A stretch of DNA of 64,000 bases from Oleiagrimonas sp963747595. Its GTDB lineage: Bacteria > Pseudomonadota > Gammaproteobacteria > Xanthomonadales > Rhodanobacteraceae. Every line of letters begins with the position of its first letter. Position 1 is the stretch's first letter. Location of the stretch: contig CAVVFO010000002.1 in NCBI GenBank assembly GCA_963747595.1, positions 496,001-560,000 on the forward strand, read 5' to 3'. Positions 52,835 to 60,735 of the stretch are shown in pieces. The position numbers were made by a program, and so were the translations under genes. The notes beneath the pieces were generated by a model. The model saw nothing but the letters and a program-made list of their open reading frames with translations. It searched no databases and was not told the origin of the DNA.

Positions 52835-53371
52835 ATGAAGCGCCTGATGCATTGCCTGACCTCATGCACCTTTGTGGTGATGACTTGTGCGTGCGCCCAC
52901 GCCGCGCAGTTCCGGATCCACGTGTCCGGAGCCACGGCAGGTGACCGCCTGCCGCAACGGTTCGCATACGACCGACAAGGCTGTCACGGCGCCAACCAGC
53001 GGCCCGGCCTCACCTGGAGCGGCGCTCCCGCAGCGACACGCAGCTTCGCCCTCAGCGTCTTCGACCGCGATGCCGGCACGCAGGGGTTCTGGCACTGGAT
53101 GGTGCTGGACCTGGGTGCAGATACCCACGGTCTGCACGGCGATCAGTCACTGCCCGGGCAGGCTCAGGTCCTGCGCAACGATTACGGTCATACAGGCTGG
53201 GGTGGCCCCTGTCCACCGCCCGGGCCGCCGCATCACTACGTCTTCACCGTCTACGCGCTGGATGTGGCGCACCTGCCGCTGCCGGCATCCACCGAGCCGG
53301 CACAGGCGGCACACGTGATCGACAACCATGTCCTGAAAAAGGCGACCGTTACGCTGACCTACGGTCGCTGA
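52835..53371 (+). CDS. PEBP/YbhB-family protein, exported
   Basis: 178 residues. Signal peptide (about 1-23, 'MTCACAHAA'), then a phosphatidylethanolamine-binding-protein fold: 'RPGLTWSGAPAATRSFALSVFDRD', 'FWHWMVLDLGADTHGL' and 'GWGGPCPPPGPPHHYVFTVYAL'. The ligand pocket residues Asp and His are kept. Function in bacteria is unclear. It stands between the two agmatine genes on the same strand. Confidence 0.9.
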   Translation: MKRLMHCLTSCTFVVMTCACAHAAQFRIHVSGATAGDRLPQRFAYDRQGCHGANQRPGLTWSGAPAATRSFALSVFDRDAGTQGFWHWMVLDLGADTHGLHGDQSLPGQAQVLRNDYGHTGWGGPCPPPGPPHHYVFTVYALDVAHLPLPASTEPAQAAHVIDNHVLKKATVTLTYGR

Positions 53372-53430
53372 CGCCGCCGGAGACACATGTCCCGCCACGC
53401 GACCCTCGACACCGTCCTCCGAGAAACAGC

Positions 53431-54318
53431 ATGTCCCGAACACTGAAAACCGCGCTGCTGCAGGAAACCCACCATGGCAGCCGCACCGCCAACCTCGAAG
53501 CCATCGAGGCGGGTCTGCACGAAGCCGCGCAGGCCGGTGCGGAACTCGTGCTGCTGCAGGAACTGCACAATGGCGCCTATTTTTGCCAGCACGAGGATAC
53601 CGACGTATTCGACCAGGCCGAGACGCTGCCCGGACCCGGCACCGAGCGCATCGGCGCGCTGGCCGAATCGCTGAAACTGGTCGTGGTCGCTTCGCTGTTC
53701 GAACGGCGTGCCGCGGGCCTGTACCACAACACCGCAGTGGTCTTCGATCGCTCCCGCGAGATCGCCGGACGCTATCGCAAGATGCACATTCCGGATGATC
53801 CCGGTTTCTACGAGAAGTTCTATTTCACTCCCGGCGATCTGGGTTTCGAGCCCATCGATACCTCCGTGGGACGTCTTGGCGTACTGGTGTGCTGGGATCA
53901 GTGGTATCCGGAAGCGGCGCGGCTGATGGCGCTGGCCGGGGCGGAGCTGTTGCTGTATCCCACCGCCATCGGTTGGGACCCGGCTGACGAAGATGACGAA
54001 AAACAACGCCAGCGCGACGCCTGGATCACCGTCCAGCGCGGCCATGCCGTGGCCAACGGCCTGCCGCTTCTGGCGTGCAACCGAACCGGATTCGAAGCCG
54101 ACCCCAGCGGACATGGAGGGGGCATCCAGTTCTGGGGCTCGAGCTTTGTCGCCGGTCCCCAAGGGGAATATCTGAGCCGTGCCGGCACCGACGAGCGCGA
54201 ACTTCTGCTGGCCGAGATCGACATGCAACGCAGCGAGGACGTGCGCCGCATCTGGCCGTTCCTGCGCGATCGCCGGATAGATGCCTACGGTGATCTTTGC
54301 AAACGCTTTCGCGATTGA
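53431..54318 (+). CDS. aguB: N-carbamoylputrescine amidase
   Basis: 295 residues of the nitrilase superfamily with the Glu-Lys-Cys triad: Glu in 'VLLQELHNG', Lys in 'RYRKMHIPDDP', Cys in 'VLVCWDQWYPEAARL'. 'QRGHAVANGLPLLACNRTGFE' is typical of AguB. It releases putrescine from N-carbamoylputrescine and completes the route begun by aguA. Confidence 0.94.
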   Translation: MSRTLKTALLQETHHGSRTANLEAIEAGLHEAAQAGAELVLLQELHNGAYFCQHEDTDVFDQAETLPGPGTERIGALAESLKLVVVASLFERRAAGLYHNTAVVFDRSREIAGRYRKMHIPDDPGFYEKFYFTPGDLGFEPIDTSVGRLGVLVCWDQWYPEAARLMALAGAELLLYPTAIGWDPADEDDEKQRQRDAWITVQRGHAVANGLPLLACNRTGFEADPSGHGGGIQFWGSSFVAGPQGEYLSRAGTDERELLLAEIDMQRSEDVRRIWPFLRDRRIDAYGDLCKRFRD

Positions 54319-54394
54319 ACAGCAACGGGGCCGGCTTGCTCCAGCGGCTGCCCGCCCCCATGCTTGAGCGCTCCGTCACCGCTCCGACCGCTTC

Positions 54395-55621
54395 ATGACC
54401 GACACCGCCGACGTCAATCCTCTGCCCGGGCGCCTCGAAGGCCAGCCCATCGAGCGCCTGCGGCGCGAAGGAGTGGAATACGTGCTGCTGGGCACGGCAC
54501 ATGTGTCGCGCGCCAGCATGGAGGCCGTCGAGGCGATCCTGGAAACCGAATCCTTCGACGCCGTGGCCATCGAACTGTGCGAAAGCCGCGCGGCAGGCAT
54601 GCGCGACCCCGAGTCGTTCAAGCGCATGGATCTGTTCCAGGTCATCCGGCAGGGCAAGACCGGCATGGTCGCGGCCAGTCTGGCGCTGGCATCGTTCCAG
54701 AAGCGCCTCGCCGACCAGTACGGCATCGAACCGGGCGCGGAAATGCGTGCCGCTATGCATGGCGCCGAAGAACGCGGTCTGCCGCTATGGCTGGTGGATC
54801 GTGAGGTGGGAACGACGCTCAAACGCGCCTGGCGGCAGACCGGATTCCGCGAAAGGATGGGCATCCTCGGCGGCCTGGCCGCCAGCGTCTTCGAACGCGA
54901 GGACATTTCCGAACAGGACATCGAACAGCTCAAGCAAGGCGACATGCTGGAAGGTGCCTTCAAGGAATTCGCGGCATCATCGAAGACGCTGTATCGCAGC
55001 CTGATCGAAGAACGCGACCAGTTCATGGCGGCACGGCTGCGCGAGCAGGCGGCGCTGCAACCGGAGGTGCACCGTGTGCTCGTGGTGGTCGGCGCCGGTC
55101 ACCTCAAGGGACTGTCGGAACAGTTGCGGCATCACCATGACGATCCGGCACAGCAGGCCGCAATGTTGTCGCGCGTACCGCGGGCCGCGCGCTGGCCCAA
55201 ATGGCTGGCGATTGCCCTGGTGCTGGCCGTGTTCGCTGCCATTGGCGTGGCTTTTCACCGCAACGCCGCGCTGGGCACGCAGGCGTTGCGCGACTGGATC
55301 GTGTTCACCGGCGGGCTGGCTGCCTGCGGAGCGCTGCTGGCGGGCGGACATCCACTGAGCATTGTGTCCTCGTTCGTGGCAGCGCCGCTCAAGCCGTTCC
55401 GTCCGGGCGTGCCCGCGGGAGCCGTGGGAGCGCTGACCGAGGTCTGGATGCGCAAGCCCGAGGTAGCCGATTTCGAAACGCTGCGCGGCGACGTGGCGCA
55501 CTGGAAGGGGTGGTGGAAGAATCGGGTCGCACGCGTCTTCGTGCTGTTCATGCTGGTCAACATCGGCACCATGATCGGCGAGTACATTGCCGGTGTGCAT
55601 ATTCTCGGTTCGCTGCTCTGA
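54395..55621 (+). CDS. TraB/PrgY-family membrane protein
   Basis: 408 residues. 'YVLLGTAHVSRASMEAVEAIL' and 'LVVVGAGHLKGLSEQL' are the paired GxxH motifs of the TraB (Tiki-like) fold; 'AVAIELCESRAAGM' lies between. The last 150 residues hold four membrane helices. Relatives shut down pheromone in Enterococcus or act as metal-dependent proteases in animals; the bacterial role is mostly unknown. Confidence 0.9.
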   Translation: MTDTADVNPLPGRLEGQPIERLRREGVEYVLLGTAHVSRASMEAVEAILETESFDAVAIELCESRAAGMRDPESFKRMDLFQVIRQGKTGMVAASLALASFQKRLADQYGIEPGAEMRAAMHGAEERGLPLWLVDREVGTTLKRAWRQTGFRERMGILGGLAASVFEREDISEQDIEQLKQGDMLEGAFKEFAASSKTLYRSLIEERDQFMAARLREQAALQPEVHRVLVVVGAGHLKGLSEQLRHHHDDPAQQAAMLSRVPRAARWPKWLAIALVLAVFAAIGVAFHRNAALGTQALRDWIVFTGGLAACGALLAGGHPLSIVSSFVAAPLKPFRPGVPAGAVGALTEVWMRKPEVADFETLRGDVAHWKGWWKNRVARVFVLFMLVNIGTMIGEYIAGVHILGSLL

Positions 55622-55806
55622 ACCAAAGCGCCGCAACCCGCATCTGCCGCCGTGACACTTCGCCGCAGCATCGCCGGCATGTCCTTGATGGCGCAAGCTC
55701 GCCCCGGAAACGGGCCGCGCGTGTTGTCGCAAGCCCCGTCGCTCCGGCTATACTTGATGCTTGACCGCAACTGCCCACATGGCTGTACCCAAGGGGAACC
55801 GATCCG

Positions 55807-56163
55807 ATGACCCGAACGCTCCTGCTCGCCATTCTCACTGCCGCGGTGCTTGTGTTCTCTGGCACAGCGCTGGCCAAGGGCGACAATGCGGCCAAGCTCA
55901 ACGCCGAAAAGGCGGCCGGCAAGACCATCGTCTACACGTGTCACGGCTGTCATGGCGTTCCCGGTTACGAGAATGCGTATCCGAATTACCGCGTGCCGAA
56001 GATCGCCGGTCAGAACCGGCAGTACATCATCAACGCGCTGCACGATTACAAGAGCGGCAAGCGCAAGCATCCAACCATGGACGCGCAGGCGCGCGGCCTC
56101 ACCGATCAGCAGATCGAAGACGTGGCAACGTATCTGTCCAGCCTGCGCGGCAAAAGCCATTGA
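55807..56163 (+). CDS. Class I c-type cytochrome
   Basis: 118 residues. Signal peptide (about 1-23, ends ALAKG), haem site CHGCH and distal Met in 'HPTMDAQARGLTD'. Periplasmic single-haem electron carrier of the c4/c553 kind. An unusual 25-residue stretch separates the signal from the haem motif. It is followed 23 nt later by a second cytochrome. Confidence 0.92.
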   Translation: MTRTLLLAILTAAVLVFSGTALAKGDNAAKLNAEKAAGKTIVYTCHGCHGVPGYENAYPNYRVPKIAGQNRQYIINALHDYKSGKRKHPTMDAQARGLTDQQIEDVATYLSSLRGKSH

Positions 56164-56186
56164 GCCAGATCCACAAGGGGCCCTGC

Positions 56187-56543
56187 ATGAAACGTCTCAT
56201 CACCTGCTTTGCGCTTGCCGGCATCATGCTGTTGTGCGCGAGTCCCGTTCTGGCCGACGGCAATGCCCGGGCCGGCGCGAAAAAAGCGACCACCTGTTTC
56301 GCCTGCCACGGCAAGAATGGCGAAAGCGTCTCCCCGACCTATCCGCGCCTGGCCGGACAGCATCAGAATTACTTGGAACAGGCGCTGCACGAGTATCAAA
56401 GCGGCCAACGCAGCAACCCGATCATGCAGGGGTTCGCGCGGCAGCTGTCGGAGAAGGACATCGCCGACATCACCGCCTATTACGCCTCGCTTCCCGGCAC
56501 GCTGCAAAGCCTCAAGGGACACGTCCAGGGTGACGGCGGTTGA
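56187..56543 (+). CDS. Class I c-type cytochrome, second copy
   Basis: 118 residues. Signal peptide (about 1-23, ends PVLADG), haem site CFACH and distal Met in 'NPIMQGFARQLSE'. 'YPRLAGQHQNYLEQALHEYQSGQR' is typical of c4 halves. With its neighbour it equals the two domains of a cytochrome c4 encoded as separate genes, so they may act as a pair. Confidence 0.92.
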   Translation: MKRLITCFALAGIMLLCASPVLADGNARAGAKKATTCFACHGKNGESVSPTYPRLAGQHQNYLEQALHEYQSGQRSNPIMQGFARQLSEKDIADITAYYASLPGTLQSLKGHVQGDGG

Positions 56544-56619
56544 GAGCGATCGACGGCAGGGGTAAGAGCGCACGCACCACGGGCAGCATTGCACGCGTCA
56601 CTGCTGCCGCGGCCACCAT

Positions 56620-57234
56620 TCACGCCATGGGTGAGGTGCCGCCCTCGTTCTTGCGTTCGTAATAGGGGTTTTCCCCGGTGGTATGGTCGGTGGCATCGCG
56701 CACCGCGCTGATCTCCGGCACGCGTGCCTTCAACGTTTTCTCCACGCCCTGCTTCAGGGTCACGTCGACCATGCCGCAGCCGTGACAACCACCTCCGAAC
56801 TGCAGCACGACGACGCCGGCAGATGTCACTTCGATCAGGCTGATGCGACCGCCGTGTGAAGCCACCTGCGGATTGATCTCCGCATCGATCACATATTTCA
56901 CCCGCTCCACCATGCCTGCGTCCGCATCCGGCATGTACCCCTTGATGCTGGGCGCCCGGATATTGAGCTGTCCGCCTGTGGCGTTGGGCTCGAAGTCGAT
57001 GCTGGCATCGCGCAGCCACTTGACGCTCTCGCCCTGGACATACAGCTGGAACTGGCGGCATTCGACGATCCATTCGTCACCATTCAGTTCATTTCTCTCG
57101 CAGAACTCCAGCTCGCAGTCAGCGGCAGGTGTCCCGCCCCGGCTTACTCTGAGACGGATACCCAACCCGTCGATATCCTGCTGGACGAGCAGCCGGTTGA
57201 AGTACTCCTGCGCGCGTTCAGTCATTTCGATCAT
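56620..57234 (-). CDS. nfuA: Fe-S biogenesis protein NfuA
   Basis: 204 residues. An A-type-like (degenerate HesB) domain (about 1-100) and a C-terminal Nfu domain with 'GGGCHGCGMVDVTL', the CxxC that holds a [4Fe-4S] cluster for delivery. The length is close to E. coli NfuA (191). It may supply oxygen-sensitive Fe-S enzymes. Confidence 0.94.
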   Translation of the reverse strand: MIEMTERAQEYFNRLLVQQDIDGLGIRLRVSRGGTPAADCELEFCERNELNGDEWIVECRQFQLYVQGESVKWLRDASIDFEPNATGGQLNIRAPSIKGYMPDADAGMVERVKYVIDAEINPQVASHGGRISLIEVTSAGVVVLQFGGGCHGCGMVDVTLKQGVEKTLKARVPEISAVRDATDHTTGENPYYERKNEGGTSPMA

Positions 57235-57477
57235 GTGTATGCACCCGTGTTCACGTGACTTCCTGCAAAAAACAGAACCATTTTAGTACGAATTGCATTC
57301 CGATACAGCCACTGTGACTTTCCCCGCGCAGATTCGACGCGTGCCTTTTGCTGCTTTGCCCTGGAAGAAAGGCAGCCTGACACCGCCACTGCACCGGCCC
57401 CGGTCATCCCTCAGGGGCCCTGAACGGGTTCGACGGGCGCAAGCTACACTATGGCATTCGCACTTGAGGAACCGACG

Positions 57478-57816
57478 ATGAAACTCGAAGAACTGACCCA
57501 CCTGCACTGCGAACCACGCAAGGGTGCCGAACATGCTCTGGACAAGGATGGGATCGAGTCGATCCTGCAGATCCTGCCCGGCTGGGAGACCTCCGAGGAG
57601 GGCAAGGCGATCGTCAAGGACTTCAGCTTCCGCGATTTTCACCAGACACTGGAATTCATTGCCGCGCTGGGATTTGTCGCCAATCACCAGGATCATCATC
57701 CGGATATCGAAGCCGGCTACGGCCATTGCAAAGTGCGCTTTTCCACGCATGACGTCGGCGGTCTGTCCATGAACGATTTCATCTGCGCTGCTCGTGTGGA
57801 AGCATTTCTGAGCTGA
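57478..57816 (+). CDS. phhB: 4a-hydroxytetrahydrobiopterin dehydratase
   Basis: 112 residues. 'HHPDIEAGYGHCKVRFSTHDVGGLSMNDF' is the pterin-4a-carbinolamine dehydratase core. It recycles the pterin cofactor of phenylalanine hydroxylase, which is not in the window. GAGGAA precedes the ATG at 57478. The stop overlaps the next gene by 1 nt. Confidence 0.93.
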   Translation: MKLEELTHLHCEPRKGAEHALDKDGIESILQILPGWETSEEGKAIVKDFSFRDFHQTLEFIAALGFVANHQDHHPDIEAGYGHCKVRFSTHDVGGLSMNDFICAARVEAFLS

Positions 57817-59339
57817 TGCGACGTCCCTGGCGCCCCGCGCTCGTGGAGGCTGCAGGTGCGATCATCGCCATTGCCTGCATTGCGCTGGCATTGCACACGC
57901 TGGCGGCGATGTTGACGGACGCACACGTGGGCGATCAGGCACTGCGGCGCACGGCGCTTTTCGCACACAGGCAATCGCCCTGGCAGTGGGAGCTGCATGA
58001 TCGCAACGGCCTGGTCGCGCAGCGTGTGTTCGGCCCGGCCATCCTCGATACGAACAGCGGCCGGGGACTGCGCATGACAGCGCGCAGCCGGGACGCCTAC
58101 GAGATCGGGCTGCCACTGCCCTCGCCTGCGGATCTGGGACGGGCCTCCGTGCTGAGTGTGCGTTTGCACACCCCGCACCCTCTTGCCGTTTCCGTGGTGA
58201 CGCGGCCCCGCCTGGACGCGCCATCCTGCCTTGCCGCACTCCCTGATCCGTCACATCGGCGCCACTGGAACCTGCAATCGCTGGCGTGGCATCACAGCGA
58301 CGGTCGGGCCTGCAATGCTCCCACCCGGGCCGCGATGATCCGTCTGCGGTTTCGCCAGCCGCCCGGCAGCACGGTTCTGCTGTCGCGTGTTGCATTGCGT
58401 CTGGCGCTCGCCGCACGCATCCCTGACCCGGGGACAGCTGTGCGCATGCATGGTCCAGCCTCGGCAGTGGCCGCGCAGCTGAAGCAGCTGCTGGGATCCT
58501 TCCCGGCCACGATGTGGCCGATGGTGATCCTGCCGCCCACATACTCGCCCCAGCAGTTGCTCCATTGGCGCGACCTTGCGCTGCAGCTGGCGCCGGCCGC
58601 CATCGTGCTGCCGCACGGCTGGGCATCCGGACATCACGCAACACCTCCGCAGGCGTGGCACGAAGGGCAATGGCTGGGTCTCGCCCTCTACATGCTTGCA
58701 CTCATCGCGCTGCTGGCATGGCGACCTCCAGGTTCATCACGGCTCTGGCTGGATCTTGTCGCCGCCCTGGCCGGTCCCCTGTGGGCCATTGCCGGGCTGC
58801 ATCTGGGCAGCCCGCTGGATTGGCGGCAGGCATCTCCTCTGCTGGCTGGACTGGTCTATGCGCTGGTGGCCGCGCTGCGCACGCGCGTCCCGGGAGAATG
58901 GCGTTGGATCGGAGGCTGGCGTGACTATCCGGCGCCGCTGGCATTGCTTGCGGTCGCGATGTTGCTGCTGCTGGCGTTCGGGCATGCCTGGTCCCCCCCA
59001 AGCGTCGTGCGCATTCTGGTCTATCTGGCATGGGCATCATTGCAGCAATGGTTGATCCTGGTGTTCGTGCTACGCCGCCTGGAGCTGGTCGTGCCTGCGC
59101 GCTGCACAGCAATCATCGCCGTCGCCACCTTGTTTGCACTTCTGCACACACCCAATGCGCGCCTGATGCTGCTGTGCTTCGGCGCCGAGCTGTACTGGGC
59201 GTGGTGTTTCACCCGGCGGCGCACACTTCTACCCATCGCGCTGGCACATGCAACCGGCGCACTGCTCGTTCAGGCCGCCTTGACGGATGGCTGGCTGAGG
59301 TCGCTGGGGATCAGCGCGCGCTATTTCCTTCCGTCATGA
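57816..59339 (+). CDS. Membrane protein with a degenerate CPBP-like C-terminus
   Basis: 507 residues. One N-terminal helix, a periplasmic region (about 40-280) resembling a carbohydrate-binding-like sandwich, then about seven helices. Near the C-terminus 'TLFALLHTPNARLMLLCFG' and 'IALAHATGALLVQ' look like CPBP motifs 2 and 4 (two His), but the EExxxR glutamates are replaced ('LQQWLILVFVLRR'). It is therefore either an inactive CPBP relative or a diverged protease. TGATG overlap with phhB. Confidence 0.75.
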   Translation: MRRPWRPALVEAAGAIIAIACIALALHTLAAMLTDAHVGDQALRRTALFAHRQSPWQWELHDRNGLVAQRVFGPAILDTNSGRGLRMTARSRDAYEIGLPLPSPADLGRASVLSVRLHTPHPLAVSVVTRPRLDAPSCLAALPDPSHRRHWNLQSLAWHHSDGRACNAPTRAAMIRLRFRQPPGSTVLLSRVALRLALAARIPDPGTAVRMHGPASAVAAQLKQLLGSFPATMWPMVILPPTYSPQQLLHWRDLALQLAPAAIVLPHGWASGHHATPPQAWHEGQWLGLALYMLALIALLAWRPPGSSRLWLDLVAALAGPLWAIAGLHLGSPLDWRQASPLLAGLVYALVAALRTRVPGEWRWIGGWRDYPAPLALLAVAMLLLLAFGHAWSPPSVVRILVYLAWASLQQWLILVFVLRRLELVVPARCTAIIAVATLFALLHTPNARLMLLCFGAELYWAWCFTRRRTLLPIALAHATGALLVQAALTDGWLRSLGISARYFLPS

Positions 59340-59388
59340 ACCGCCCCTCCCTCGTGAGCCGGCTCGGCGGGAATCGTGCGCTCACCGC

Positions 59389-60342
59389 TCATTCCGCGGC
59401 GAGCGCGTCCAGCACGGCGCGCAAATCTGCCGGCAGGGGCGCGGAAAAACTGTAGGCACGCTGTTCCAACTCGAACTCGAAACGCGCTGCGTGCAGAAAC
59501 AGGCGTTTCAGGCCCAGCGCGCGAAAACGCTTGTTGAGTTCGCGCTCGCCGTATTTGCCATCGCCGGCCAGCGCATGCCCGGCGTGTTGTGCGTGCACGC
59601 GGATCTGATGTGTGCGACCAGTGCCCAGGGTCACTTTCATCAGCGTGCCCATGGCGTAGCGTTGTTCCTGCCGAAAGAACGTCAGTGCCGGCTTGCCCTC
59701 CGGCGAGACCCGCACCATGCGCTCGCCACCTTGCACTGCCGATTTGCGCAATGGCGCGTTGACATCGAATCGGGCCTGCGCCGGATGCCCCGTCAACAGC
59801 GCCAGATACTGTTTGGTCACCTGACCTTCGCGAATCAACCGCTGCAGTCCGGTCAGGCCGCTGCGGCTGCGCGAAAACACCAGCACACCGCTGGTATCGC
59901 GATCCAGCCGGTGCACCAGCTCCAGATGTTCCTCGGGGCGCGCTGTCCGCAACAGCTCGATCGCGCCGAATGTCACCCCGCTGCCGCCGTGGCTGGCCAT
60001 GCCGGCTGGCTTGTCCATCACCACGAAATGCCTGTCCTCGAAGATCACTGCATCGGCAGCCTGGCGTAGCAGACCCGGCGGCGGAGCGGAACGTTGTCCG
60101 GTTGGAGCGGTATGCACGGGAGGAATACGCACCGTGTCGCCGGCGCTCAAACGTGTATCCGGTTTGGCGCGCTTGCCATTGATCCGCACCTGCCCCTTGC
60201 GCACGACGCGATAGATCAGGCTGCGCGGGACGCCCTTGAGCACTGCCGCAAGGCAGTTATCCAGCCGCTGGCCATCGCGCTCGGGGCCGATTTCCAGCTG
60301 CTGCACGCTTGGCGCCGTATCTCGGGAAGTTGCCGTCCGCAT
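59389..60342 (-). CDS. rluC: 23S rRNA pseudouridine synthase RluC
   Basis: 317 residues. An N-terminal S4 RNA-binding domain ('RLDNCLAAVLKGVPRSLIYRVVRKGQVRINGKR') and the catalytic 'HRLDRDTSGVLVFSRS' with the essential Asp; 'TGRTHQIRVHAQHAGHALAGD' is the second RluA-type motif. RluC modifies U955, U2504 and U2580 of 23S rRNA in E. coli. It is divergent from rne, the standard arrangement. Confidence 0.94.
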   Translation of the reverse strand: MRTATSRDTAPSVQQLEIGPERDGQRLDNCLAAVLKGVPRSLIYRVVRKGQVRINGKRAKPDTRLSAGDTVRIPPVHTAPTGQRSAPPPGLLRQAADAVIFEDRHFVVMDKPAGMASHGGSGVTFGAIELLRTARPEEHLELVHRLDRDTSGVLVFSRSRSGLTGLQRLIREGQVTKQYLALLTGHPAQARFDVNAPLRKSAVQGGERMVRVSPEGKPALTFFRQEQRYAMGTLMKVTLGTGRTHQIRVHAQHAGHALAGDGKYGERELNKRFRALGLKRLFLHAARFEFELEQRAYSFSAPLPADLRAVLDALAAE

Positions 60343-60735
60343 TGAAAAAATCCGAAATTGAAAGGTATACTCCGCAGGCGCCAAGTGGACTCGAAACCTC
60401 AAGGTTTTCGAGGGCACTGCCCGGTCCTGTGGCCGGTGGAGACGCCCCGGGGCCCCGAGACGTGGCTCCGGCGCCATCTGCCAGTCATCGTAACGGTTGC
60501 CAGGGCATTGAAACACCCTGTCGACCCAGGCCTCATGGCAGCGCTGGTTCGTGATTGCTTGATGTCTGCAATGTCCGAATCGCTTGAAACAAGCGCATGC
60601 AACCCGACAATTTGCCCGAAGACCGGACTGCTTCGGACCTTTTACCGCTCTCATGCAGCGGCGCGATCTCCGGCTGGCCTGCCCCGATGCATGGTCGCCG
60701 CGCGCGGCCGCGCATGCGGGCCTGAGGATAAAACA
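60342..60735 (+). promoter_or_regulatory. rne promoter and long leader
   Basis: TTGAAA (60342-60347) and TATACT (60366-60371) with an 18-bp spacer form a good sigma-70 promoter, giving an rne leader of about 360 nt. GC-rich inverted segments around 60415-60475 could fold into stems. In E. coli the rne leader senses RNase E activity; a similar autoregulatory role here is inference. No small gene is seen. Confidence 0.6.
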
